NCBI GenBank assembly: GCA_002423125.1
Contig: DIUW01000019.1
Location: 1-64,000 of the forward strand
DNA: 64,000 bases
From: Legionellaceae bacterium UBA6148
GTDB taxonomy: Bacteria > Pseudomonadota > Gammaproteobacteria > Legionellales > Legionellaceae
Reading direction: 5' to 3'
The notes beneath the pieces are model-generated. The model worked only from the letters and a program-made list of their open reading frames with translations, had not been told where the DNA came from and did not search any database. The number at the start of each line of letters is the position of its first letter. Position 1 is the first letter of the stretch. The position numbers and the translations under genes were made by a program. This document shows positions 8,810 through 17,759 of this stretch, piece by piece.

Positions 8810-9475
8810 TTACACTGCCATGCTGTCGCTTGATCCATGTTGTCTCATAGCATCATCTGTTAAGCGTTCTTTCTCTTTTTGAAAATGTCCCTTACCAAAA
8901 AAAGTAGCACCGATAGCCAAGGTAGCAGCACCAGCGATTAAGATCCCAGCCATACCCAATGTTGACAAATTTATTGTAGCCAATACGAGTGCTACCGATG
9001 CGATACCGATCACAGTAATAAAACCACCAAAAACTTGCATCGATATGCCATTGAGGACAGATGGAAGTATTGCTTTTCTAACACGCTTTCGGAACGCTTC
9101 ATCGTTTTTTAGCGTGTTATCAACATGTTCCCATTCATCTATGTATTGGGGATGTTGGCCATGACCTCCATAACAGGGAATGATTGGTTTGGCGACTGCA
9201 GCAAATACCACGTTTGGATTCTTTTTAAAGTGATCAGGCAGTCTCTTAAGCAGGAAACTATTGATTGAAACTGCAGCGATAGCAAATTGTTCATCGTTTT
9301 TTAAACGATCAGATACATCCTCAAAGGAGCAGGACGAACGCTTTATTGCTTCAAGAGCAACTTCTGGATCATTTCTCAATTGCTCAGATAGACACTTAAA
9401 ACGTCCATAATTTGTTAAAGAGGCAAGAACGTCTTCTTTTGTTGGTTCATTGTTAACCGGCTTATCTAAAGCCAT
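8810..9475 (-). CDS. DUF4116-domain protein with C-terminal membrane hairpin
   Basis: The N-terminal ~85 residues resemble DUF4116 repeats, with two units of the pattern L-x-N-D-x-x-x-x-x-x-A-x (LRNDPEVALEAI and LKNDEQFAIAAV). A long C-terminal hydrophobic region at residues ~143-195 probably forms two membrane helices (VFGGFITVIGIASVALVLA and MAGILIAGAATLAIGA), followed by a charged tail. A GGAG motif lies eight bases before the ATG. DUF4116 proteins are frequent in Legionella and other intracellular bacteria and lack a defined activity. It follows dotDCB in the same orientation after a 148-base gap, so it may be a secreted substrate or part of the same locus; this is inference. Confidence 0.75.
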   Translation of the reverse strand: MALDKPVNNEPTKEDVLASLTNYGRFKCLSEQLRNDPEVALEAIKRSSCSFEDVSDRLKNDEQFAIAAVSINSFLLKRLPDHFKKNPNVVFAAVAKPIIPCYGGHGQHPQYIDEWEHVDNTLKNDEAFRKRVRKAILPSVLNGISMQVFGGFITVIGIASVALVLATINLSTLGMAGILIAGAATLAIGATFFGKGHFQKEKERLTDDAMRQHGSSDSMAV

Positions 9476-9623
9476 ATTAAATACTCCAATTTTTAATCAC
9501 TCAAAAGGGCAATAAGATAAACAACAACTGCAATGTTGTATAATTATATTTTCATGTTGTTGGAAATTATACCACTTTTGAGATTAATTGCAAGCTACTC
9601 CGACGCTACTCAGAATTATCAGA

Positions 9624-10754
9624 CTATTTCAGTGCTTCTCGAGTTCCTGCAATGATTAATTTATATACTCGTTCGCTGATGATTCCTTGCTGAAATTTTT
9701 CTTTAGCATCCACGGTCATGAGTTGGCCCCTCTCTCGGATTAATTTACGCGTGATCGAGGTGATTTCATTTGGATTTCCTTCCAGTAAAATATCTCGAAC
9801 AGGTTCGTCAAATATGAGATATTCACGTAATGCAACTCGTTTTCCGTCAACGGTTGGCACAAGTTTCTGCCAAATACATAAACGAATGGTTTCTAAAATA
9901 TCGATGGTTCGTCCCAAGCGTTCTTCTCCTGAAAAGGAGGTCACTAGACGACGCATGGTTTCAGCAACGCCCGACGTATGTAAGGTCGTATAGACTGGAT
10001 GGCCGGTTAGAGCGGCTTCTAATGCAGCGCTGATCGTTTCGGTATCTCGGCACTCACCAACCATGATTAAACGGGGTTTACGGCGTAAGGCGTTACGAAC
10101 CCCATCTGCAAAAGAGGGAAGGTGGCGTGGAATTTCAGACTGACTGACCACTGCTGAAGTGGTTTCTATCTCATCGTATACAAATTCGATAGGAGCCTCA
10201 TAAGTGAGAACTTTGCGGTTAGAATCTTCTGCTTCAATGAGACTACGAATAATGGAGGCTAATAATGTTGATTTACCAGAACCTGTGGCACCCGTAATGA
10301 ACACAATCCCTTCTTGAGGCGCAAGGGCTTCAAGAATATTCTCAGGCAATCCCAAGAGATCTAATTTGGGCGGAGTGGTTGGAATCGATCGCAGAGTGAT
10401 TTGAATGGAATCATGTCCTTCGACCATGCATGCGGTGGCATTGACACGATAACGATAGCGCACTCCGCGATTGGGGCGAAACTCATAGTGAGTATCAATG
10501 TCTTTTCCGGAAAGAAGTTGCGTTGTTGCATTAGGACCATAAATCCCATTAATTAAATCGCCAACCTCTGTATTAGACAGTTTTCGGTTTGTGAGCTTTA
10601 TTAGGGCGCCATATACTTCAGCGTAAATGGGTTCTCCCGTTTGTATGGTGATATCGGAAGCGTTCAAATGTTCTGCGTGTTCGAGTACTCGATCCATGAA
10701 TACAGGGGAAAATCGTGTGGGCTCATCCGGCATTAAATTAATATGAGTATTCAT
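9624..10754 (-). CDS. dotB: Dot/Icm type IVB secretion ATPase DotB
   Basis: DotB is the cytoplasmic PilT/VirB11-like hexameric ATPase that energises the Dot/Icm system. The 376-residue length matches Legionella DotB (377). Walker A GATGSGKST is at residues ~155-163, an Asp/His-box-like GECRDTETI near 228, and a TTLHT motif near 255. It is the last gene of dotD-dotC-dotB (minus strand), separated from dotC by four bases, which is the usual Legionella order. The N-terminal region (NASDITIQTGEPIYAE) matches the PilT-type N-domain. Confidence 0.95.
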   Translation of the reverse strand: MNTHINLMPDEPTRFSPVFMDRVLEHAEHLNASDITIQTGEPIYAEVYGALIKLTNRKLSNTEVGDLINGIYGPNATTQLLSGKDIDTHYEFRPNRGVRYRYRVNATACMVEGHDSIQITLRSIPTTPPKLDLLGLPENILEALAPQEGIVFITGATGSGKSTLLASIIRSLIEAEDSNRKVLTYEAPIEFVYDEIETTSAVVSQSEIPRHLPSFADGVRNALRRKPRLIMVGECRDTETISAALEAALTGHPVYTTLHTSGVAETMRRLVTSFSGEERLGRTIDILETIRLCIWQKLVPTVDGKRVALREYLIFDEPVRDILLEGNPNEITSITRKLIRERGQLMTVDAKEKFQQGIISERVYKLIIAGTREALK

Positions 10755-10758
10755 CGCC

Positions 10759-11682
10759 TTAGTCCGTTGTTCGAGTGATGATAGGTTGCCAGCTATTATT
10801 GCTAATACGAATTTTAGCTGTTTTCACCATATGTTCCATTTGCCTAAATTGCTTTAGCTCAGACTCATCTTTTGCAACGGCGGCTCGCCATTCTTTACTG
10901 TTCACATTCAAAGCGGGTAGAGCCGTGATTCGTAATACTCGGTCATCAATGCGAATTTCATCGCCATCTCCCGTTACGCCAAGATCGGTATGAGAGACAA
11001 AGGGAGGAGAGACCATATTCATTGCGAGTAATTTTCGATAGAGAATCATACCTGAAAAATCCTCTTTAATACGGGCGATGCTTTCTTCTAAAATACTATT
11101 GGCTTGCTCAACACCATTTCTCCAGCCTTTTTCGACACAGTGGTTCCAGAGTTGACGTTCTTCACGTGTTTTGGGAAGTAACGTTACATTAGGATATTCT
11201 GGAGTGTTAAAATCCATCCATAAATATTGGCGCCAGTTCGGTGGTGTCGTGACGAAACGTGCTTGTTTTACTACCTTGTAAGTTCGGTCAGAAATTCGAA
11301 TGGTCTGAGTATTAGCCAAATTGAAGGTATTTTGCCCTTCAAGTAACACGGGTGGTAACACGTTGTGTTCAAGAACCAGGGCATCAAAATTATAGATGGC
11401 ATCTAAATTTCGATTTTGTCTGGTGAGTTCATCGTCGATGGTTTTGGCGCGTGCAGCAAGTCCTGATTGCGCACCTAAACTAAGGGCGGTCTCTCTAAGG
11501 GCCATTTCACGAATTTTCCCCATCGAGGGTAATTTTTTTATGCGTGATCCTTTGGGAGCATACATTGATTGCAATCCAGGTAGTGAATTAGTATCGCCTA
11601 ACTCAACGGCTGTGCGGTGCGATGCACACCCAACACACAATAGGGTCAGTGTGAGGATGAGGCTACGAATAGATTTTGGCAT
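10759..11682 (-). CDS. dotC: Dot/Icm outer-membrane lipoprotein DotC
   Basis: DotC is an outer-membrane lipoprotein of the Dot/Icm core complex; with DotD it assists insertion of DotH. I start at the ATG at 11682, which gives 307 residues (Legionella DotC is about 303). It also gives a lipoprotein signal ending LLCVGC with lipidated Cys19. The longer upstream frame overlaps dotD too far and lacks a signal peptide. The body contains a conserved-looking RFVTTPPNWRQYLW block and a GWRNGVEQANSILEE block typical of DotC. Its start overlaps the end of dotD by 20 bases. Confidence 0.93.
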   Translation of the reverse strand: MPKSIRSLILTLTLLCVGCASHRTAVELGDTNSLPGLQSMYAPKGSRIKKLPSMGKIREMALRETALSLGAQSGLAARAKTIDDELTRQNRNLDAIYNFDALVLEHNVLPPVLLEGQNTFNLANTQTIRISDRTYKVVKQARFVTTPPNWRQYLWMDFNTPEYPNVTLLPKTREERQLWNHCVEKGWRNGVEQANSILEESIARIKEDFSGMILYRKLLAMNMVSPPFVSHTDLGVTGDGDEIRIDDRVLRITALPALNVNSKEWRAAVAKDESELKQFRQMEHMVKTAKIRISNNSWQPIITRTTD

Positions 11683-12148
11683 AACGAAGTTCAACGATTT
11701 GATTGTTCGGATAAACACGGATAGTCGCTTTTTTCCCGGCCTGATAGTCAATATCACGCAAAATTTCAACCAAACTTTCATCTTTTGCAGTTAGGCTGAT
11801 TAATACGGGCACGGCGGGCTCTTTGCCAAAAACATGCAATCGGTAGTTGGCTGCTTTTGCAATGCGGCCGGTGAGTTCTTCAATGGGGCCTGACCAGTCA
11901 ACAGAGGCGCGTGTCTGGAGGCTATAAGTTGATGGAATGGTTAGGTGGTTGTTACGGCTTGGAGGCGAAATAACTTTTTCAACACGAGCCATCTCACTCA
12001 TTGAGTTGCTAATAGAGCTTGCCGCTTCGGCCAAACGAATGCCAGCATCATCACTTGGGTTGTTGACGGGAGGTTTTATAAACGTACCTCTGGCACATCC
12101 CATTAAGATAGTTGTCAACATAATTGGCAATATGAACCATTTATTCAT
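11663..12148 (-). CDS. dotD: Dot/Icm outer-membrane lipoprotein DotD
   Basis: DotD is a small outer-membrane lipoprotein of the type IVB core complex, with a C-terminal domain resembling the N0 domain of secretins. Length 161 residues versus about 163 in Legionella. The signal peptide ends in a lipobox (ILMGC) with Cys18. The C-terminal half (IEELTGRIAKAANYRLHVFG, then LVEILRDIDYQAG) matches the N0-like fold. It is the first gene of the operon; the promoter should lie in 12149-12450. Confidence 0.92.
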   Translation of the reverse strand: MNKWFILPIMLTTILMGCARGTFIKPPVNNPSDDAGIRLAEAASSISNSMSEMARVEKVISPPSRNNHLTIPSTYSLQTRASVDWSGPIEELTGRIAKAANYRLHVFGKEPAVPVLISLTAKDESLVEILRDIDYQAGKKATIRVYPNNQIVELRYAKIYS

Positions 12149-12450
12149 GGGGATTTATATTTGATGAATGATACCTTGATTGAAACAGGAGGAGGTGAAG
12201 ATGTCAACGTTTTTCAGTGATGATACTGAGGATTGGGCTTAATTTTTGTTCCACATTTTTTAAAATTTTAATTCGTCGCACGATTGACATAAAATTCGAA
12301 ATAAAGTCATCATCTGAGGTTGATGAATCAGTTTGGATTTATATGGATAATAATGGATTATTGTATTATCAAAGTGCATGCGCATTAAAATTGCCGGCGA
12401 TCATCCTAGAGCCGATAACCGGCTTGGTTATACATTTAGGCAAGCGAACC
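12149..12450. other. Gap upstream of dotD; decayed 3' part of a hydrolase gene
   Basis: About 300 AT-rich bases with no supported gene. The right end probably contains unrecognisable remains of the dienelactone hydrolase pseudogene, plus a short palindrome (CCGATAACCGG near 12411). A plus-strand open frame across this region is antisense to the pseudogene and not credible. Confidence 0.35.
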
Positions 12451-12822
12451 TTACCCACCAAAACAATAATCAATGGCAGCAATTTTTTTATCATTGACGT
12501 GGGGCAGTTGAGCTACGGTTTTAAACGCGGCAAGAATACGTGTTGCGAGCAAGTCACGGTTTTCTCTTAACGGTGTCATAAGAGCCCGGCGTTGCTCATT
12601 GTCATGACCCAGTTGCGCGTTACCATACATATCAATGGCAAATCCAACATATCCTTCAGATGCTCATTGCCTCGCTTTTTGACATGCGAACTCTCCTCGA
12701 CCTCCCCAATCATGATCCACCATGACACAAGGAAGCGGCAGAGGTAATTGGGTATCATAAGCCAAATAGCCACGGCAATTGATGTCAGTCGTACGGTAAT
12801 TTATATCTTCAGTGACGATCAT
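12451..12822 (-). pseudogene. Dienelactone hydrolase-family pseudogene
   Basis: Read on the minus strand from the ATG at 12822, the frame encodes a clear dienelactone hydrolase (alpha/beta hydrolase) N-terminal half. It includes VMVDHDWGGRGEFACQKARQ and then, in the same frame, EGYVGFAIDMYGNAQLGHD and DYCFGG with the nucleophile cysteine. An in-frame TGA (12664-12666) interrupts it after KARQ, where one base change from TTA (Leu) would restore it. A second stop (TAA, 12451-12453) directly follows CFGG, and the rest is missing. The start overlaps the rsmD stop (ATGA), so it was once translationally coupled to rsmD. The loss looks recent. Confidence 0.75.
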
Positions 12823-13382
12823 GTTTCTTCTCGGGGGCATCGTTTTTTAAGCAGCGCATAAACAACCTGTCCTGCTTTTTTTTGTTTTAAAATATCCCAG
12901 TGTAACGGATCTACAGTGATTTCCTGTGGTGACTCTATATAAACTAAGCCACCCGCTGGGAGTATTGGTCGTGCACTGAGATCGATTAAGCAAGAGGGCA
13001 ATTGACTGGTTGCAAAGGGTGGATCGAGAAAGATGATATCAAATACTTGCTTTGTTTGGTGTATAAAATCGCAGGCATTCGCATTGATGATGGTTAAATG
13101 GCTTGTTTTAAAACTTGAGATGACCGTTTGTAAGTGGGAGAAGGTTGATTTATTTTGTTCAATAAGGCATACCTCAGCAGCGCCTCTTGAAAACGCCTCA
13201 AAACCTAATGCACCGCTGCCAGCGAAGGCATCCAGGCAGCGTGCATTGCGAATGTGATGCATGAGCCAGTTAAAAAGCGTTTCACGTATTCTGTCAGGCG
13301 TTGGGCGTAAGCCGTCACTGTCAGGGAATGCTATTTTTTTCCCTCGATACTGTCCTCCAATGATACGAATGACTTGTTTCAT
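12819..13382 (-). CDS. rsmD: 16S rRNA (guanine966-N2)-methyltransferase RsmD
   Basis: RsmD methylates G966 of 16S rRNA in the assembled 30S subunit using S-adenosylmethionine. The 187-residue protein has the N-terminal IIGGQYRGKKI block, a SAM-binding DAFAGSGALGFEA motif near residue 60 and the catalytic DPPF motif near 120. Its start overlaps the stop of the upstream M16 gene (TAATG). In E. coli rsmD also neighbours ftsYEX-rpoH, so the arrangement is ancestral. Confidence 0.93.
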   Translation of the reverse strand: MKQVIRIIGGQYRGKKIAFPDSDGLRPTPDRIRETLFNWLMHHIRNARCLDAFAGSGALGFEAFSRGAAEVCLIEQNKSTFSHLQTVISSFKTSHLTIINANACDFIHQTKQVFDIIFLDPPFATSQLPSCLIDLSARPILPAGGLVYIESPQEITVDPLHWDILKQKKAGQVVYALLKKRCPREET

Positions 13383-14689
13383 TATTGACCGACGGTTATT
13401 TCAAGTAACGCGTTAGGGAAAATCTGCGCTTGAAAAGCGTCTTTGATTTCCTGTGAAGTAACCGCGTTGACGCGTTGTATGTACGTATTTAAATAATTTT
13501 CTGGCAAATGATAAAACGTAATCCTCAGTAAAATATCAGCAATGCTTCGGTTACTCGCTAATGACAAAGGGAAACTGCCGGTTAAAAATTGCTGCGCAGC
13601 TTGTACCTGCGATGCGGTTGGACCATCTTTGACAAATGCAGTCAGAATCTCTCGAGTCAATTGATCGGCGGCTTGAGCTTGATCATTTCGAGTTGAGAAA
13701 CTGATAAGAAACGGGCCCACACCTGGCATAGGAGAAAATTGACTCGTCACGCCATAGGTTAATCCGCGCTTTTCACGAAGCTCAATGGCGAGATTAGAGA
13801 CTAATGCGCCGCCACCTAAAATGTAATTGCCGACTACTAAGGGGAAATAATGAGGGTTATCGTGCTTTATTCCTAACTGTCCTAAGCGAACCATTGTTTG
13901 GGAGGAGGGGAAAGGAATGTTGATGGCTTTACTTTTTTCTAAAGGTTTTGCTTGTGGTAGCGGAGCGGATGCTTCACCTGCAGGCAAATCAGCGGTGAGA
14001 CTATCTGCGAGTTGGTGAGCGGTTTGTGTATCAATGGCACCGACTAATACGAGAACGGCATTTTTTCCAACAAAATAACAGTGATAAAAATCATGCACTT
14101 GTGCGGGGGTCAATGCCGTCACATGGGCGTTATCACCATTAATGGGGTGAGCATAGGGGTGATCATGGTATAGCGCCTTAAAAAAAGCCTGATTAGCCAC
14201 TTCATCAGGCGAATCTTGTGCTTGCTTGATTGCCATGAGGAGTTGATTCTTTTCTCGTAGAAATATGTTTTCAGGGAAATCGGGATGATTAATAATCAAC
14301 GTAAATGCATCGGTTGCTTCTTTGAGTGCATCAGAACGGGTTAGCGTCCGAAGACTGAGGACGGTCATATCCCGATTATTGGAGGCGTTAAATTGCGCCC
14401 CCGTTTTTTCTATTTTTTCAGCGATTTGACTTGCATCTAACCCACCATTCCCTTGATTGATGAGTTGGGTTGTGAGGGCGCTTAATCCAAACTGTGTGCC
14501 ATCGTAAGCGGATCCTGCTGCAAACGCGATGCTGATGTCGAGCATTGGTACTTCCTGTGCAGGATAGAAGACGACATGCACGCCATTTTTGGTTTCCCAG
14601 GATTGCGTATTAAATGACCCGGCCATTGCGATGTTGCTGATCAACAATGCCACGGTCACGTTCCAAATCCACTTTGATCGTGTTCTCAT
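13382..14689 (-). CDS. M16-family peptidase-like protein, non-catalytic partner
   Basis: A periplasmic member of the M16 (pitrilysin) family, 435 residues with an N-terminal signal peptide. At the position of the zinc-binding HxxEH motif it has ALTTQL, so it should be the inactive partner of a two-subunit protease. The inactive half keeps a C-terminal RGLTYGV motif (REKRGLTYGVTSQF), which in this family contacts substrate. It overlaps the catalytic partner upstream by four bases (ATGA), so the pair is co-translated. Substrates are unknown; peptide degradation or maturation in the periplasm is likely. Confidence 0.85.
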   Translation of the reverse strand: MRTRSKWIWNVTVALLISNIAMAGSFNTQSWETKNGVHVVFYPAQEVPMLDISIAFAAGSAYDGTQFGLSALTTQLINQGNGGLDASQIAEKIEKTGAQFNASNNRDMTVLSLRTLTRSDALKEATDAFTLIINHPDFPENIFLREKNQLLMAIKQAQDSPDEVANQAFFKALYHDHPYAHPINGDNAHVTALTPAQVHDFYHCYFVGKNAVLVLVGAIDTQTAHQLADSLTADLPAGEASAPLPQAKPLEKSKAINIPFPSSQTMVRLGQLGIKHDNPHYFPLVVGNYILGGGALVSNLAIELREKRGLTYGVTSQFSPMPGVGPFLISFSTRNDQAQAADQLTREILTAFVKDGPTASQVQAAQQFLTGSFPLSLASNRSIADILLRITFYHLPENYLNTYIQRVNAVTSQEIKDAFQAQIFPNALLEITVGQ

Positions 14690-16038
14690 GCCTTTTCTCC
14701 AGATTTATTAGCTGACTCAGAAGGAATTAATAATGCTTCAGTGACGTTGTTTTCCTTGAAATAGTGTTTTGCGGCTGCTTGGATTTGTTCGGGTGAAATG
14801 CGATTGATTGTCGCAGCATAATGCTCCGCTGTTTGCCAACCGAGTCCAATTGTTTCCAGCAGCCCTATTTCCATTGCCTGACTAAAAATAGAGTCCCTTT
14901 CAAAGGTTTTTTGCGCAATGACTTGGACTTTAATTCTAGATAGTTCTGCGGCACTAATCGGTTCATCTTTTAATCGATCCAGTTCGCTCAGTATTCCTTG
15001 CCTTAATTCATGGATTGTATGCGACTGTGCGGGGGTGCCATAGATTGTAAATTGTGTTTGGTAACGAGAGTAAAGATTGTATTGAGCCCCTACGTTACTG
15101 GCAATATGGTTTCCACGGACTAATCGATCATTAAATCGACTACTATCCCCGGCATCGAGAATTCCGGCGATGAGTTCAAGAGCGTATGGATCGACATTAT
15201 TATCGTTATCATTATCTTCAGTTGCTGTTTTCGCGGATGGGACTGTGTAGCCGATGATGATAGAGGCTGCTTGAGCGGGGGCATGGACATGGACTTGTTT
15301 TTTACCTAAAACGGGCGGTTCAGTTTGTAATTTACGAACCGGTTGTGCACGAGAAGTAAGATGCCCAAAATAGCGCTGAGCTAAATCGCGAACGGTCGCT
15401 GCGTTCACGTCGCCGACGACCACGAGTGTTGCATTATTGGGAGCATAATATTGGTGATACCAGGTACTCGCATCTTCAATCTGCATTTGCTGTAAGTCGC
15501 TCATCCATCCGATGACGGGATGATGGTAAGGTGACGCTAAATGAGCGGTGGCCAGGAAACGTTCAAAGGTTAATGCTTGAGGGTTATCATCGGTTCGTAG
15601 TCGCCGTTCCTCTTGTATGACTTTCATTTCTTTAGCAAATTCTATCGGTTCAAATTGTAAATTTTGCATACGATCCGCTTCAAGCTCAAAGCTTACGGCT
15701 AACTTGGTTGCGGCTATTTTTTCGAAAAATGTAGTGTAATCGGTATTTGTAAATGCATTTTCTTCGCCTCCTAACTCAGCAATTGTTTTTGAAAATACGC
15801 CGAGTGGGAATTTTTTCGTTCCCTTGAACATGAGATGCTCTAGTGCATGCGAAACGCCAGTGATTCCGCCGGGTTCGTCTGCCGACCCAACGTTATACCA
15901 AATCATGCTGACAGCAACGGGTGCACGATGATCCTCTTTTACCAATACTTTCAATCCATTATTCAGCTTAAATTCCTGCACCTGTCCTAGTGCTTGATAG
16001 GAAATAAGAGTTAGGAACGTCATTAATACAATGCGCAT
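14686..16038 (-). CDS. M16-family zinc metalloprotease, catalytic subunit
   Basis: Periplasmic zinc peptidase of the M16 family. The inverted zinc motif HALEH is visible in VSHALEHLMFKGTKKFP, with the distal zinc-ligand glutamate expected in ELEADRMQNL about 75 residues later. A signal peptide is present (MRIVLMTFLTLISYQALG). I start at the ATG at 16038, which has a GGAG six bases upstream; a TTG twelve bases earlier is less likely. It forms a two-gene unit with the inactive M16 protein, then rsmD. It is divergent from ftsY. Confidence 0.87.
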   Translation of the reverse strand: MRIVLMTFLTLISYQALGQVQEFKLNNGLKVLVKEDHRAPVAVSMIWYNVGSADEPGGITGVSHALEHLMFKGTKKFPLGVFSKTIAELGGEENAFTNTDYTTFFEKIAATKLAVSFELEADRMQNLQFEPIEFAKEMKVIQEERRLRTDDNPQALTFERFLATAHLASPYHHPVIGWMSDLQQMQIEDASTWYHQYYAPNNATLVVVGDVNAATVRDLAQRYFGHLTSRAQPVRKLQTEPPVLGKKQVHVHAPAQAASIIIGYTVPSAKTATEDNDNDNNVDPYALELIAGILDAGDSSRFNDRLVRGNHIASNVGAQYNLYSRYQTQFTIYGTPAQSHTIHELRQGILSELDRLKDEPISAAELSRIKVQVIAQKTFERDSIFSQAMEIGLLETIGLGWQTAEHYAATINRISPEQIQAAAKHYFKENNVTEALLIPSESANKSGEKA

Positions 16039-16132
16039 AGTACACTCCAATATGAAAAATAGTGATAGAATGCCACACTTATTCTTTTTTTTGTAGATTT
16101 ATACTTCCCATTCAACTGCTTTTTCCAGGTTC

Positions 16133-17122
16133 ATGAGTGGGGGGTGTATTAATGAGACATTTTCTATGGACGAAACTAATTTACCGACTAAACAAGGCTT
16201 GTTTGCACGATTAAAACAAGGCTTGAGTAAAACACGGCATCAGCTTGGAGATGGTCTTGCCCGGTTATTGCTGGGTAAGAAAGAAATTAATCCTCAGTTG
16301 CTTGAGGAGTTAGAAACACTCTTGCTCCGTGCTGATCTCGGAATTGATGCCACGCAGCGTGTGCTACAACCACTTAGCGATCAAGTGTCACGGGCACAAT
16401 TGAATGATGGAAATGCAATTTATGAAACGCTGGCTCAGCAATTGCAATCCATTGTGACTTTAAATGCAGCGTCATTGACGCTCACTGCTCCCGATGGTGG
16501 ACCGTTTGTTATTCTGATGGTTGGTGTCAATGGTGCAGGAAAAACAACAACAATTGGTAAGTTGGCGAAGCAATATCAGCAATTAGGTAAAAACGTGATG
16601 TTGGCAGCGGGGGACACTTTTCGTGCAGCCGCTGTTGAGCAATTGCAGGCATGGGGGGTACGTAATCAGATCCCAGTGATCGCTCAACACACCGGCGCTG
16701 ATTCCGCTTCTGTCATTTATGATGCATTTTCAGCCGCAAAAGCGCGCGGTGTTGATGTTTTAATTGCAGATACGGCTGGACGGCTGCATACGCAACATAA
16801 TTTAATGGACGAGTTAAAAAAAATCAAACGCGTCATACAAAAACTTGATCCTGGCGCACCTCACGAAGTCATGTTGGTTTTAGATGCAAGTATTGGACAA
16901 AATGCTTTAAATCAAGCGCGTGAATTTCATCAAGCGATTGGCGTGACGGGCATCACAATGACTAAGTTAGATGGAACCGCAAAGGGTGGAATAGTGTTTG
17001 CCATTTCTAATGAATTAGGGATACCATTTCGTTACTTGGGTATAGGAGAAGGAATTGATGATTTACGACCATTTGATGCGTCTGATTTTGTCAAATTAAT
17101 ATTCAATGATGATCGAATTTAA
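16133..17122 (+). CDS. ftsY: Signal recognition particle receptor FtsY
   Basis: FtsY is the membrane-associated SRP receptor GTPase that docks ribosome-nascent chains at SecYEG. The NG domain is complete: GVNGAGKTTTIGKLA (G1), the DTFRAAAVEQL insertion motif, DTAGR (G3), TKLDGTAKGG (G4) and a C-terminal GIGEGIDDLRPF. The N-terminal acidic A-domain of E. coli is almost absent. An in-frame ATG at 16166 has a weak GAGA upstream and is an equally possible start. ftsY-ftsE-ftsX-rpoH is the standard gammaproteobacterial order; ftsE overlaps its end by 17 bases. Confidence 0.95.
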   Translation: MSGGCINETFSMDETNLPTKQGLFARLKQGLSKTRHQLGDGLARLLLGKKEINPQLLEELETLLLRADLGIDATQRVLQPLSDQVSRAQLNDGNAIYETLAQQLQSIVTLNAASLTLTAPDGGPFVILMVGVNGAGKTTTIGKLAKQYQQLGKNVMLAAGDTFRAAAVEQLQAWGVRNQIPVIAQHTGADSASVIYDAFSAAKARGVDVLIADTAGRLHTQHNLMDELKKIKRVIQKLDPGAPHEVMLVLDASIGQNALNQAREFHQAIGVTGITMTKLDGTAKGGIVFAISNELGIPFRYLGIGEGIDDLRPFDASDFVKLIFNDDRI

Positions 17123-17759
17123 TCAAGTTAGTCAACGATATCCTGGAGGCTATGAAGCGCTTGGCCAGGTTGATTTTTCCCTTGGGAAAGGGGAAATGGT
17201 CTTTTTGACAGGTCATTCAGGGGCAGGTAAGAGCACCCTATTGAAGCTTGTTGCGATGTTGCAGCAGCCTTCTTCCGGGCAAATTATCGTCAATGGTGTT
17301 CGGCTCAACCAACTTAAAAAACGAGACATTCCTGAATTTCGTTCACGATTGGGGATTACATTTCAAGCCCCTCAGTTATTGAATGATCGAACGGTGTTCG
17401 ATAATGTTGCGCTCCCTTTGCACGTCCAGGGTTTTTCACCGCAGGTAATTGCTAAACGAGTACGTGCTGCTCTCGATCGAGTGGGGTTGTTGCGACAAGA
17501 AAAAATGCTGCCAATCTATCTATCGGGTGGCGAGCAGCAGCGTGTTGGTATTGCTCGTGCAGTCGTACATAAACCGGCATTATTATTAGCAGATGAGCCG
17601 ACAGGGAATTTAGATCCGGCTTTATCGGCCGAGGTCATGAGTCTTTTTCAGCAATTTAATCAAGCGGGAGTGAGTGTGTTGGTTGCAACCCATGATCTGG
17701 CGTTGATTGCCGGGATGAAACATCGCATTGTGATGTTAAAAGGAGGTCGGGTGTGTTAA
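17106..17759 (+). CDS. ftsE: Cell-division ABC transporter ATPase FtsE
   Basis: FtsE is the cytoplasmic ATPase of the FtsEX complex, which controls peptidoglycan hydrolysis and divisome constriction. 217 residues with Walker A GHSGAGKST, a Q-loop (TFQAPQLL), signature YLSGGEQQRVGIARA and Walker B LLLADEPTGNLD followed by the H-loop THD. It overlaps ftsY and ftsX, and its last codons carry the ftsX ribosome-binding site. The second ATG at 17109 would match the E. coli start better. Confidence 0.95.
   Translation: MMIEFNQVSQRYPGGYEALGQVDFSLGKGEMVFLTGHSGAGKSTLLKLVAMLQQPSSGQIIVNGVRLNQLKKRDIPEFRSRLGITFQAPQLLNDRTVFDNVALPLHVQGFSPQVIAKRVRAALDRVGLLRQEKMLPIYLSGGEQQRVGIARAVVHKPALLLADEPTGNLDPALSAEVMSLFQQFNQAGVSVLVATHDLALIAGMKHRIVMLKGGRVC

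Noticed and set aside
12217..12570. 117-residue plus-strand frame
   Set aside because: Antisense to the hydrolase pseudogene, no ribosome-binding site, no family similarity.
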